Program-made: the position numbers and the translations under genes
Shown here: piece after piece, positions 29,461 to 43,600 of the stretch
Numbering within the stretch: position 1 is the first letter of the stretch
How the letters are laid out: each line of letters begins with the position of its first letter
The notes under the pieces: generated by a model
Told to the model about the DNA's origin: nothing
The model's input: the letters and a program-made list of their open reading frames with translations, nothing else
The model's database searches: none
NCBI GenBank assembly: GCA_018350325.1
Contig: JAEVLN010000022.1
Span: 451,105 to 515,104 of the forward strand
Source of the DNA: Globodera rostochiensis
Taxonomy: Eukaryota; Nematoda; Chromadorea; Rhabditida; Heteroderidae
Reading direction: 5' to 3'
DNA length: 64,000 bases

Positions 29461-30841
29461 TGGCAACGGAATTTGGCAAGGATGAGTTATTGGCACAGGC
29501 AATTTTGGACTTGGAGCTAAAGATGAAGCACGAAATCCGCCAGAACAACGCTTATCTTCTTTCTAAAATCGAGAAACATTATGAGCAGACGGACAAGAAG
29601 TTGACCTTCCTTGAGTCAAAGGTGAGGCCGTTTTGGCCGAAGGCCTTTGTCGGAGACAGGCTTTTTAGATGGAAGCGATGAGTCGCGACCGCGAGGATCG
29701 TCAACAGTCCCACAGCAGCAGAGGTGGACGAAGGACCAACTATTTTGCGGCGAACAATTATACTCACAACAATCCTGTTGGTGCATTTGTCTTTAATTTT
29801 CTTGGAGATGTACTTGGAGAAGAAAACTGGAAAAAAAATATTTTTATTAGGGAGGACGTGCACAAATGCCTGGTGTCGACAGTCCAAGGGTCGGTCGTCC
29901 GTCTGAGAAAACGTTTGAACGTGCTGTGCCGCTGCCGCCCAACCCGGCCAACCAGCAACAGCATCCGTACAAAGTTTTCGGGATGGGCGGTGGTGGTGGC
30001 AACACTCCGGCGAATCGGCAGCAATTCAAGCCGAACACTGAAAAACCGCCGGGCGATGGGCACGGGCATGGAGGACGCTACAAACAGACTTTGGGCACTA
30101 GCAAAGCACAGGTAAAGGCTTTGACAACAAATATTCCGAAGTTTTCTGATTTGAAACGACTGTTTCAGACAACTTCACCGTCGACGATTCAGAACCAATG
30201 GACCACCAAAGCGGCCGGGCTTTACACAGATGTACGTTTTGATTGAGTGGCATAAGAATTCAAAATTAGGTTAATGTGTTTAGGACGAAGATTCGAGCGA
30301 CAGTTCGGCGTCGCAAAAGAGTGAGTCGAAGCATTTGGTGGCGAAGCCTCATCAACAGGAGGAACTGGAAGAACATTTGCAAAAGGAAGACGGATACGAA
30401 AAGCCACCGGCGGAGGTCGTTGACGATGGGAGCGACGGAATGGCCGTTTTTGAAGATGTCGTAAACGGACAGAAAGTGTGAGTTTATTGACAATTCATAA
30501 CTTCTTGTTTTGATGGATAGCGTCCATTTGAGGTTTGTTGGAAAGTTCGAGACGTGCGAGGAGGTGACGGGGAACAGCGACATTCAGCCGAACACATCGG
30601 TGGAAGTGGAGACGCACGACAGAAGCGCCGAAACGGTATTTCGGCCGAACAACATTTTGAACATATCAACCGAATTTTAGTCAACGGTCACAGGCACGGC
30701 AATGTTGAACATCAAAGAGAACCATCAGCCGATGTCCACTGTGACGCCGGGTGAATGGATCTTTCGGAATTTGTTTTATGTCTTTTTTTAGGAGCGATCA
30801 TCAGTCCGGTGCTCGGAGGTTTTGGGCGGCGTCGTAAATAA
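29461..30841 (+). CDS. Disordered protein with N-terminal coiled coil, unknown function
   Basis: Multi-exon gene starting MATEFGKDELLAQAILDLEL. The first exon (29461-29622) is a heptad-like, charged helix, probably a coiled coil. Later exons (about 29670-29781, 29852-30111, 30170-30231, 30284-30478) are rich in Gly, Pro, Asn, Gln and Ser (FGMGGGGGNTPANRQQFKPN) and then Asp/Glu/Ser. The 3' exons read KFETCEEVTGNSDIQPNTSV, TVTGTAMLNIKENHQPMSTV and end ISPVLGGFGRRRK at the TAA at 30841. Splice phases agree. No family is recognised; composition suggests a scaffold or nucleic-acid-associated protein. Confidence 0.7.
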
Positions 30842-31309
30842 TTTGTTTGTGCACTGATGAAGGATGTCGTATGAATGAATGTGTTGCCTTCTATCCGTTT
30901 TTGTTTATTTTTTTCTGCCGTCGGTCCTATTTTTCTGACGTCGATTTAATCGCAATTTATTTATGAGCAATAGCGAAATATGGATTTTTTGATATGCAAT
31001 TTAACGAACTTTCACCCAAAAAGTTTTGTTCATTTCGAAGTAACGTTATGTAACGTTGGGAAAAAATGAAGTTTATGGGTGTGACTCCAAAACCTTCAAA
31101 TCATATACCAATCGACCTCACTCTAAGCCTAACGCACGAATCTGCAAATTTTTGCGCGGACTCAACTATGAAGAAAGTTCTGGCCCCTCAAAGTTGCCCA
31201 AAAACCATAGGGGGGACCCTTGGCTCTATTGCAGTTTACACGACCATAAACAAATTACACGACCTTAAAATGTTTACCCGAGCGCCAATTTAAAAGATAC
31301 AGATATTGA
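30842..31309. other. AT-rich intergenic DNA left of the repeat domain
   Basis: No gene or repeat unit is clear. The last unique sequence before the TATGAC tract and satellite. Confidence 0.5.
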
Positions 31310-31660
31310 AAGGGAATAGAACGGGGTATTAAATATGACTATTATGACAAACAGTATGATTACTATGACAAAATATGTCTAATTATGACCTTATTATGAC
31401 GCGGGTATGCGAAAGTATGACTACGACATGACAAATGTGACTATACTATGACATTATATGACTAAGGTATGACAAAACGATGGCAATGGTATGACAAATT
31501 ATGACAATTATATGACAAAAAAATGACTATGGTATGCCTATTGTATGAAAAAGTAAGACAGTATTATGGCGCGGGTATGCGAAAGTATGACTATGGTTGA
31601 CTGTTATGACAAAGGTGTAACAACGATGAAAATTATGACTATTGTAGCCATATTATTACA
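31310..31660. repeat. Degenerate TATGAC-type minisatellite bordering the satellite
   Basis: The motif tatgac or a one-base variant recurs roughly every 8-15 bp. A longer internal duplication is visible: gcgggtatgcgaaagtatga occurs at about 31398 and 31571, about 173 bp apart. Confidence 0.75.
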
Positions 31661-34600
31661 GGACAGTTCCACGGAAAGAGATAGTGGTTTTTTGGAATTC
31701 TTATGATAGCAAAATTGAGCGTTAGAAAAAAATTTGTGGATCAATGGCATTGATGCCGACAAATTAGGGGAAGCTTGGGACAGTTCCGCGGAAAGAGATA
31801 GTGGTTTTTTGGAATTCTTATGATAGCAAAATTGAGCGTTAGAAAAAAATTTGTGGGTCAATGGCATTGATGCCGACAAATTAGGGGAAGCTTGGGACAG
31901 TTCCACGGAAAGAGATAGTGGTTTTTTGGAATTCTTATGAGCAAAATTGAGCGTTAGAAAAAAATTTGTGGATCAATGGCATTGATGCCGACAAATTAGG
32001 GGAAGCTTGGGACAGTTCCGCGGAAAGAGATAGTGGTTTTTTGGAATTCTTATGATAGCAAAATTGAGCGTTAGAAAATTTTTTTTGGGCTAACGGCATT
32101 GATGCCGACAAATTAGGGGAAGCTTGGGACAGTTGCACGGAAAGAGATAGTGGTTTTTTGGAATTCTTATGATAGCAAAATTGAGCGTTAGAAAAAAATT
32201 TGTGGATCAATGGCATTGATGCCGACAAATCAGGGGAAGCTTGGGACAGTTCCGCGGAAAGAGATAGTGGTTTTTTGGAATTCTTATGATAGCAAAATTG
32301 AGCGTTAGAAAAAAATTTGTGGATCAATGGCATTGATGCCGACAAATTAGGGGAAGCTTGGGACAGTTCCACGGAAAGAGATAGTGGTTTTTTGGAATTC
32401 TTATGAGCAAAATTGAGCGTTAGAAAAAAATTTGTGGATCAATGGCATTGATGCCGACAAATTAGGGGAAGCTTGGGACAGTTCCGCGGAAAGAGATAGT
32501 GGTTTTTTGGAATTCTTATGATAGCAAAATTGAGCGTTAGAAAAAAATTTGTGGATCAATGGCATTGATGCGGACAAATTAGGGGAAGCTTGGGACAGTT
32601 GCACGGAAAGAGATAGTGGTTTTTTGGAATTCTTATGATAGCAAAATTGAGCGTTAGAAAATTTTTTTTGGGCTAACGGCATTGATGCCGACAAATTAGG
32701 AGAAGCTTGGGACAGTTGCACGGAAAGAGATAGTGGTTTTTTGGAATTCTTATGATAGCAAAATTGAGCGTTAGAAAATTTTTTTTGGGCTAACGGCATT
32801 GATGCCGACAAATTAGGGGAAGCTTGGGACAGTTGCACGGAAAGAGATAGTGGTTTTTTGGAATTCTTATGATCGCAAAATTGAGCGTTAGAAAAAAATT
32901 TGTGGATCAATGGCATTGATGCCGACAAATCAGGGGAAGCTTGGGACAGTTCCGCGGAAAGAGATAGTGGTTTTTTGGAATTCTTATGATAGCAAAATTG
33001 AGCGTTAGAAAAAAATTTGTGGATCAATGGCATTGATGCCGACAAATTAGGGGAAGCTTGGGACAGTTCCGCGGAAAGAGATAGTGGTTTTTTGGAATTC
33101 TTATGATAGCAAAATTGAGCGTTAGAAAAAAATTTGTGGATCAATGGCATTGATGCCGACAAATTAGGGGAAGCTTGGGACAGTTGCACGGAAAGAGATA
33201 GTGGTTTTTTGGAATTCTTATGATAGCAAAATTGAGCGTTAGAAAAAAATTTGTGGATCAATGGCATTGATGCCGACAAATTAGGGGAAGCTTGGGACAG
33301 TTCCGCGGAAAGAGATAGTGGTTTTTTGGAATTCTTATGATAGCAAAATTGAGCGTTAGAAAAAAATTTGTGGATCAATGGCATTGATGCCGACAAATTA
33401 GGGGAAGCTTGGGACAGTTCCACGGAAAGAGATAGTGGTTTTTTGGAATTCTTATGAGCAAAATTGAGCGTTAGAAAAAAATTTGTGGATCAATGGCATT
33501 GATGCCGACAAATTAGGGGAAGCTTGGGACAGTTCCGCGGAAAGAGATAGTGGTTTTTTGGAATTCTTATGATAGCAAAATTGAGCGTTAGAAAAAAATT
33601 TGTGGATCAATGGCATTGATGCGGACAAATTAGGGGAAGCTTGGGACAGTTGCACGGAAAGAGATAGTGGTTTTTTGGAATTCTTATGATAGCAAAATTG
33701 AGCGTTAGAAAATTTTTTTTGGGCTAACGGCATTGATGCCGACAAATTAGGGGAAGCTTGGGACAGTTCCACGGAAAGAGATAGTGGTTTTTTGGAATTC
33801 TTATGATAGCAAAATTGAGCGTTAGAAAATTTTTTTTGGGCTAACGGCATTGATGCCGACAAATTAGGGGAAGCTTGGGACAGTTCCACGGAAAGAGATA
33901 GTGGTTTTTTGGAATTCTTATGATAGCAAAATTGAGCGTTAGAAAAAAATTTGTGGATCAATGGCATTGATGCCGACAAATCAGGGGAAGCTTGGGACAG
34001 TTCCACGGAAAGAGATAGTGGTTTTTTGGAATTCTTATGATAGCAAAATTGAGCGTTAGAAAAAAATTTGTGGATCAATGGCATTGATGCCGACAAATTA
34101 GGGGAAGCTTGGGACAGTTCCACGGAAAGAGATAGTGGTTTTTTGGAATTCTTATGATAGCAAAATTGAGCGTTAGAAAAAAATTTGTGGATCAATGGCA
34201 TTGATGCCGACAAATTAGGGGAAGCTTGGGACAGTTGCACGGAAAGAGATAGTGGTTTTTTGGAATTCTTATGATAGCAAAATTGAGCGTTAGAAAAAAA
34301 TTTGTGGATCAATGGCATTGATGCCGACAAATTAGGGGAAGCTTGGGACAGTTCCACGGAAAGAGATAGTGGTTTTTTGGAATTCTTATGATAGCAAAAT
34401 TGAGCGTTAGAAAAAATTTTGTGGATCAATGGCATTGATGCCGACAAATTAGGGGAAGCTTGGGACAGTTCCACGGAAAGAGATAGTGGTTTTTTGGAAT
34501 TCTTATGATAGCAAAATTGAGCGTTAGAAAATTTTTTTGGGCTAACGGCATTGATGCCGACAAATTAGGGGAAGCTTGGGACAGTTCCACGGAAAGAGAT

Positions 34601-37600
34601 AGTGGTTTTTTGGAATTCTTATGATAGCAAAATTGAGCGTTAGAAAAAAATTTGTGGATCAATGGCATTGATGCCGACAAATTAGGGGAAGCTTGGGACA
34701 GTTCCACGGAAAGAGATAGTGGTTTTTTGGAATTCTTATGATAGCAAAATTGAGCGTTAGAAAAAAATTTGTGGATCAATGGCATTGATGCCGACAAATT
34801 AGGGGAAGCTTGGGACAGTTCCACGGAAAGAGATAGTGGTTTTTTGGAATTCTTATGATAGCAAAATTGAGCGTTAGAAAAAAATTTGTGGATCAATGGC
34901 ATTGATGCCGACAAATCAGGGGAAGCTTGGGACAGTTCCACGGAAAGAGATAGTGGTTTTTTGGAATTCTTATGATAGCAAAATTGAGCGTTAGAAAATT
35001 TTTTTTGGGCTAATGGCATTGATGCCGACAAATTAGGGGAAGCTTGGGACAGTTCCACGGAAAGAGATAGTGGTTTTTTGGAATTCTTATGATAGCAAAA
35101 TTGAGCGTTAGAAAAAAATTTGTGGGTCAATGGCATTGATGCCGACAAATTAGGGGAATCATGGGACAGTTCCACGGAAAGAGATAGTGGTTTTTTGGAA
35201 TTCTTATGATAGCAAAATTGAGCGTTAGAAAAAAATTTGTGGGTCAATGGCATTGATGCCGACAAATTAGGGGAAGCTTGGGACAGTTCCACGGAAAGAG
35301 ATAGTGGTTTTTTGGAATTCTTATGATAGCAAAATTGAGCGTTAGAAAAAATTTGTGGATCAATGGCATTGATGCCGACAAATTAGGGGAAGCTTGGGAC
35401 AGTTCCACGGAAAGAGATAGTGGTTTTTTGGAATTCTTATGATAGCAAAATTGAGCGTTAGAAAAAATTTGTGGGTCAATGGCATTGATGCCGACAAATT
35501 AGGGGAAGCTTGGGACAGTTCCACGGAAAGAGATAGTGGTTTTTTGGAATTCTTATGATAGCAAAATTGAGCGTTAGAAAAAAATTTGTGGATCAATGGC
35601 ATTGATGCCGACAAATTAGGGGAAGCTTGGGACAGTTCCACGGAAAGAGATAGTGGTTTTTTGGAATTCTTATGATAGCAAAATTGAGCGTTAGAAAAAT
35701 TTTGTGGGATCAATGGCATTGATGCCGACAAATTAGGGGAAGCTTGGGACAGTTCCACGGAAAGAGATAGTGGTTTTTTGGAATTCTTATGATAGCAAAA
35801 TTGAGCGTTAGAAAAAAATTTGTGGATCAATGGCATTGATGCCGACAAATTAGGGGAAGCTTGGGACAGTTCCACGGAAAGAGATAGTGGTTTTTTGGAA
35901 TTCTTATGATAGCAAAATTGAGCGTTAGAAAAAATTTGTGGGATCAATGGCATTGATGCCGACAAATTAGGGGAAGCTTGGGACAGTTCCACGGAAAGAG
36001 ATAGTGGTTTTTTGGAATTCTTATGATAGCAAAATTGAGCGTTAGAAAAAATTTTGTGGATCAATGGCATTGATGCCGACAAATTAGGGGAAGCTTGGGA
36101 CAGTTCCACGGAAAGAGATAGTGGTTTTTTGGAATTCTTATGATAGCAAAATTGAGCGTTAGAAAAAATTTGTGGATCAATGGCATTGATGCCGACAAAT
36201 TAGGGGAAGCTTGGGACAGTTCCACGGAAAGAGATAGTGGTTTTTTGGAATTCTTATGATAGCAAAATTGAGCGTTAGAAAAAATTTGTGGGATCAATGG
36301 CATTGATGCCGACAAATTAGGGGAAGCTTGGGACAGTTCCACGGAAAGAGATAGTGGTTTTTTGGAATTCTTATGATAGCAAAATTGAGCGTTAGAAAAA
36401 ATTTGTGGATCAATGGCATTGATGCCGACAAATTAGGGGAAGCTTGGGACAGTTCCACGGAAAGAGATAGTGGTTTTTTGGAATTCTTATGATAGCAAAA
36501 TTGAGCGTTAGAAAAAATTTGTGGATCAATGGCATTGATGCCGACAAATTAGGGGAAGCTTGGGACAGTTCCACGGAAAGAGATAGTGGTTTTTTGGAAT
36601 TCTTATGATAGCAAAATTGAGCGTTAGAAAAAATTTGTGGGATCAATGGCATTGATGCCGACAAATTAGGGGAAGCTTGGGACAGTTCCACGGAAAGAGA
36701 TAGTGGTTTTTTGGAATTCTTATGATAGCAAAATTGAGCGTTAGAAAAAATTTTGTGGCTCAATGGCATTGATGCCGACAAATTAGGGGAAGCTTGGGAC
36801 AGTTCCACGGAAAGAGATAGTGGTTTTTTGGAATTCTTATGATAGCAAAATTGAGCGTTAGAAAAAATTTGTGGATCAATGGCATTGATGCCGACAAATT
36901 AGGGGAAGCTTGGGACAGTTCCACGGAAAGAGATAGTGGTTTTTTGGAATTCTTATGATAGCAAAATTGAGCGTTAGAAAAAATTTGTGGGATCAATGGC
37001 ATTGATGCCGACAAATTAGGGGAAGCTTGGGACAGTTCCACGGAAAGAGATAGTGGTTTTTTGGAATTCTTATGATAGCAAAATTGAGCGTTAGAAAAAA
37101 TTTGTGGATCAATGGCATTGATGCCGACAAATTAGGGGAAGCTTGGGACAGTTCCACGGAAAGAGATAGTGGTTTTTTGGAATTCTTATGATAGCAAAAT
37201 TGAGCGTTAGAAAAAATTTGTGGATCAATGGCATTGATGCCGACAAATTAGGGGAAGCTTGGGACAGTTCCACGGAAAGAGATAGTGGTTTTTTGGAATT
37301 CTTATGATAGCAAAATTGAGCGTTAGAAAAAATTTGTGGATCAATGGCATTGATGCCGACAAATTAGGGGAAGCTTGGGACAGTTCCACGGAAAGAGATA
37401 GTGGTTTTTTGGAATTCTTATGATAGCAAAATTGAGCGTTAGAAAAAATTTGTGGATCAATGGCATTGATGCCGACAAATTAGGGGAAGCTTGGGACAGT
37501 TCCACGGAAAGAGATAGTGGTTTTTTGGAATTCTTATGATAGCAAAATTGAGCGTTAGAAAAAATTTGTGGATCAATGGCATTGATGCCGACAAATTAGG

Positions 37601-40600
37601 GGAAGCTTGGGACAGTTCCACGGAAAGAGATAGTGGTTTTTTGGAATTCTTATGATAGCAAAATTGAGCGTTAGAAAAATTTGTGGGATCAATGGCATTG
37701 ATGCCGACAAATTAGGGGAAGCTTGGGACAGTTCCACGGAAAGAGATAGTGGTTTTTTGGAATTCTTATGATAGCAAAATTGAGCGTTAGAAAAAATTTG
37801 TGGATCAATGGCATTGATGCCGACAAATTAGGGGAAGCTTGGGACAGTTCCACGGAAAGAGATAGTGGTTTTTTGGAATTCTTATGATAGCAAAATTGAG
37901 CGTTAGAAAAAATTTGTGGGATCAATGGCATTGATGCCGACAAATTAGGGGAAGCTTGGGACAGTTCCACGGAAAGAGATAGTGGTTTTTTGGAATTCTT
38001 ATGATAGCAAAATTGAGCGTTAGAAAAATTTTGTGGGCTCAATGGCATTGATGCCGACAAATTAGGGGAAGCTTGGGACAGTTCCACGGAAAGAGATAGT
38101 GGTTTTTTGGAATTCTTATGATAGCAAAATTGAGCGTTAGAAAAAATTTGTGGATCAATGGCATTGATGCCGACAAATTAGGGGAAGCTTGGGACAGTTC
38201 CACGGAAAGAGATAGTGGTTTTTTGGAATTCTTATGATAGCAAAATTGAGCGTTAGAAAAAAATTTGTGGATCAATGGCATTGATGCCGACAAATTAGGG
38301 GAAGCTTGGGACAGTTCCACGGAAAGAGATAGTGGTTTTTTGGAATTCTTATGATAGCAAAATTGAGCGTTAGAAAAAAATTTGTGGATCAATGGCATTG
38401 ATGCCGACAAATCAGGGGAAGCTTGGGACAGTTCCACGGAAAGAGATAGTGGTTTTTTGGAATTCTTATGATAGCAAAATTGAGCGTTAGAAAATTTTTT
38501 TGGGCTCACGGCATTGATGCCAACAAATTAGGGGAAGCTTGGGACAGTTCCACGGAAAGAGATAGTGGTTTTTTGGAATTCTTATGATAGCAAAATTGAG
38601 CGTTAGAAAATTTTTTTTGGGCTAACGGCATTGATGCCGACAAATTAGGGGAAGCTTGGGACAGTTCCACGGAAAGAGATAGTGGTTTTTTGGAATTCTT
38701 ATGATAGCAAAATTGAGCGTTAGAAAAAATTTGTGGGATCAATGGCATTGATGCCGACAAATTAGGGGAAGCTTGGGACAGTTCCACGGAAAGAGATAGT
38801 GGTTTTTTGGAATTCTTATGATAGCAAAATTGAGCGTTAGAAAAAAATTTGTGGATCAATGGCATTGATGCCGACAAATTAGGGGAAGCTTGGGACAGTT
38901 CCACGGAAAGAGATAGTGGTTTTTTGGAATTCTTATGATAGCAAAATTGAGCGTTAGAAAATTTTTTTTGGGCTAACGGCATTGATGCCGACAAATTAGG
39001 GGAAGCTTGGGACAGTTCCACGGAAAGAGATAGTGGTTTTTTGGAATTCTTATGATAGCAAAATTGAGCGTTAGAAAATTTTTTTTGGGCTAACGGCATT
39101 GATGCCGACAAATTAGGGGAAGCTTGGGACAGTTCCACGGAAAGAGATAGTGGTTTTTTGGAATTCTTATGATAGCAAAATTGAGCGTTAGAAAAAAATT
39201 TGTGGGTCAATGGCATTGATGCCGACAAATTAGGGGAAGCTTGGGACAGTTCCACGGAAAGAGATAGTGGTTTTTTGGAATTCTTATGATAGCAAAATTG
39301 AGCGTTAGAAAAAAATTTGTGGATCAATGGCATTGATGCCGACAAATTAGGGGAAGCTTGGGACAGTTCCACGGAAAGAGATAGTGGTTTTTTGGAATTC
39401 TTATGATAGCAAAATTGAGCGTTAGAAAAAATTTGTGGATCAATGGCATTGATGCCGACAAATTAGGGGAAGCTTGGGACAGTTCCACGGAAAGAGATAG
39501 TGGTTTTTTGGAATTCTTATGATAGCAAAATTGAGCGTTAGAAAAAATTTTGTGGATCAATGGCATTGATGCCGACAAATTAGGGGAAGCTTGGGACAGT
39601 TCCACGGAAAGAGATAGTGGTTTTTTGGAATTCTTATGATAGCAAAATTGAGCGTTAGAAAAAATTTGTGGATCAATGGCATTGATGCCGACAAATTAGG
39701 GGAAGCTTGGGACAGTTCCACGGAAAGAGATAGTGGTTTTTTGGAATTCTTATGATAGCAAAATTGAGCGTTAGAAAAAATTTTGTGGGATCAATGGCAT
39801 TGATGCCGACAAATTAGGGGAAGCTTGGGACAGTTCCACGGAAAGAGATAGTGGTTTTTTGGAATTCTTATGATAGCAAAATTGAGCGTTAGAAAAATTT
39901 TTTGGGCTCAACGGCATTGATGCCGACAAATTAGGGGAAGCTTGGGACAGTTCCACGGAAAGAGATAGTGGTTTTTTGGAATTCTTATGATAGCAAAATT
40001 GAGCGTTAGAAAAAATTTGTGGATCAATGGCATTGATGCCGACAAATTAGGGGAAGCTTGGGACAGTTCCACGGAAAGAGATAGTGGTTTTTTGGAATTC
40101 TTATGATAGCAAAATTGAGCGTTAGAAAAAATTTGTGGATCAATGGCATTGATGCCGACAAATTAGGGGAAGCTTGGGACAGTTCCACGGAAAGAGATAG
40201 TGGTTTTTTGGAATTCTTATGATAGCAAAATTGAGCGTTAGAAAAATTTTGTGGGCTCAATGGCATTGATGCCGACAAATTAGGGGAAGCTTGGGACAGT
40301 TCCACGGAAAGAGATAGTGGTTTTTTGGAATTCTTATGATAGCAAAATTGAGCGTTAGAAAAAATTTGTGGATCAATGGCATTGATGCCGACAAATTAGG
40401 GGAAGCTTGGGACAGTTCCACGGAAAGAGATAGTGGTTTTTTGGAATTCTTATGATAGCAAAATTGAGCGTTAGAAAAAATTTGTGGATCAATGGCATTG
40501 ATGCCGACAAATTAGGGGAAGCTTGGGACAGTTCCACGGAAAGAGATAGTGGTTTTTTGGAATTCTTATGATAGCAAAATTGAGCGTTAGAAAAAATTTT

Positions 40601-43600
40601 GTGGGCTCAATGGCATTGATGCCGACAAATTAGGGGAAGCTTGGGACAGTTCCACGGAAAGAGATAGTGGTTTTTTGGAATTCTTATGATAGCAAAATTG
40701 AGCGTTAGAAAAAATTTGTGGATCAATGGCATTGATGCCGACAAATTAGGGGAAGCTTGGGACAGTTCCACGGAAAGAGATAGTGGTTTTTTGGAATTCT
40801 TATGATAGCAAAATTGAGCGTTAGAAAAAATTTGTGGGCTCAATGGCATTGATGCCGACAAATTAGGGGAAGCTTGGGACAGTTCCACGGAAAGAGATAG
40901 TGGTTTTTTGGAATTCTTATGATAGCAAAATTGAGCGTTAGAAAAAATTTTGTGGGATCACTGGCATTGATGCCGACAAATTAGGGGAAGCTTGGGACAG
41001 TTCCACGGAAAGAGATAGTGGTTTTTTGGAATTCTTATGATAGCAAAATTGAGCGTTAGAAAAAATTTGTGGGATCAATGGCATTGATGCCGACAAATTA
41101 GGGGAAGCTTGGGACAGTTCCACGGAAAGAGATAGTGGTTTTTTGGAATTCTTATGATAGCAAAATTGAGCGTTAGAAAAAATTTTGTGGGCTAACTGGC
41201 ATTGATGCCGACAAATTAGGGGAAGCTTGGGACAGTTCCACGGAAAGAGATAGTGGTTTTTTGGAATTCTTATGATAGCAAAATTGAGCGTTAGAAAAAA
41301 TTTGTGGATCAATGGCATTGATGCCGACAAATTAGGGGAAGCTTGGGACAGTTCCACGGAAAGAGATAGTGGTTTTTTGGAATTCTTATGATAGCAAAAT
41401 TGAGCGTTAGAAAATTTTTTTGGGCTAACGGCATTGATGCCGACAAATTAGGGGAAGCTTGGGACAGTTCCACGGAAAGAGATAGTGGTTTTTTGGAATT
41501 CTTATGATAGCAAAATTGAGCGTTAGAAAAAATTTGTGGATCAATGGCATTGATGCCGACAAATTAGGGGAAGCTTGGGACAGTTCCACGGAAAGAGATA
41601 GTGGTTTTTTGGAATTCTTATGATAGCAAAATTGAGCGTTAGAAAAAAATTTGTGGATCAATGGCATTGATGCCGACAAATCAGGGGAAGCTTGGGACAG
41701 TTCCACGGAAAGAGATAGTGGTTTTTTGGAATTCTTATGATAGCAAAATTGAGCGTTAGAAAATTTTTTTTGGGCTAACGGCATTGATGCCGACAAATTA
41801 GGGGAAGCTTGGGACAGTTCCACGGAAAGAGATAGTGGTTTTTTGGAATTCTTATGATAGCAAAATTGAGCGTTAGAAAAAATTTGTGGATCAATGGCAT
41901 TGATGCCGACAAATTAGGGGAAGCTTGGGACAGTTCCACGGAAAGAGATAGTGGTTTTTTGGAATTCTTATGATAGCAAAATTGAGCGTTAGAAAAAATT
42001 TGTGGATCAATGGCATTGATGCCGACAAATTAGGGGAAGCTTGGGACAGTTCCACGGAAAGAGATAGTGGTTTTTTGGAATTCTTATGATAGCAAAATTG
42101 AGCGTTAGAAAAAAATTTGTGGATCAATGGCATTGATGCCGACAAATTAGGGGAAGCTTGGGACAGTTCCACGGAAAGAGATAGTGGTTTTTTGGAATTC
42201 TTATGATAGCAAAATTGAGCGTTAGAAAAAAATTTGTGGATCAATGGCATTGATGCCGACAAATCAGGGGAAGCTTGGGACAGTTCCACGGAAAGAGATA
42301 GTGGTTTTTTGGAATTCTTATGATAGCAAAATTGAGCGTTAGAAAATTTTTTTTGGGCTAACGGCATTGATGCCGACAAATTAGGGGAAGCTTGGGACAG
42401 TTCCACGGAAAGAGATAGTGGTTTTTTGGAATTCTTATGATAGCAAAATTGAGCGTTAGAAAAAAATTTGTGGATCAATGGCATTGATGCCGACAAATTA
42501 GGGGAAGCTTGGGACAGTTCCACGGAAAGAGATAGTGGTTTTTTGGAATTCTTATGATAGCAAAATTGAGCGTTAGAAAAAATTTGTGGGATCAATGGCA
42601 TTGATGCCGACAAATTAGGGGAAGCTTGGGACAGTTCCACGGAAAGAGATAGTGGTTTTTTGGAATTCTTATGATAGCAAAATTGAGCGTTAGAAAAATT
42701 TTGTGGGCTCAATGGCATTGATGCCGACAAATTAGGGGAAGCTTGGGACAGTTCCACGGAAAGAGATAGTGGTTTTTTGGAATTCTTATGATAGCAAAAT
42801 TGAGCGTTAGAAAAAATTTGTGGATCAATGGCATTGATGCCGACAAATTAGGGGAAGCTTGGGACAGTTCCACGGAAAGAGATAGTGGTTTTTTGGAATT
42901 CTTATGATAGCAAAATTGAGCGTTAGAAAAATTTTTTGGGCTAACTGGCATTGATGCCGACAAATTAGGGGAAGCTTGGGACAGTTCCACGGAAAGAGAT
43001 AGTGGTTTTTTGGAATTCTTATGATAGCAAAATTGAGCGTTAGAAAAAAATTTGTGGGTCAATGGCATTGATGCCGACAAATTAGGGGAAGCTTGGGACA
43101 GTTCCACGGAAAGAGATAGTGGTTTTTTGGAATTCTTATGATAGCAAAATTGAGCGTTAGAAAAAATTTTTTGGGCTAACGGCATTGATGCCGACAAATT
43201 AGGGGAAGCTTGGGACAGTTCCACGGAAAGAGATAGTGGTTTTTTGGAATTCTTATGATAGCAAAATTGAGCGTTAGAAAAAAATTTGTGGGTCAATGGC
43301 ATTGATGCCGACAAATTAGGGGAAGCTTGGGACAGTTCCACGGAAAGAGATAGTGGTTTTTTGGAATTCTTATGATAGCAAAATTGAGCGTTAGAAAAAA
43401 ATTTGTGGGTCAATGGCATTGATGCCGACAAATTAGGGGAAGCTTGGGACAGTTCCACGGAAAGAGATAGTGGTTTTTTGGAATTCTTATGATAGCAAAA
43501 TTGAGCGTTAGAAAATTTTTTTTGGGCTAACGGCATTGATGCCGACAAATTAGGGGAAGCTTGGGACAGTTCCACGGAAAGAGATAGTGGTTTTTTGGAA

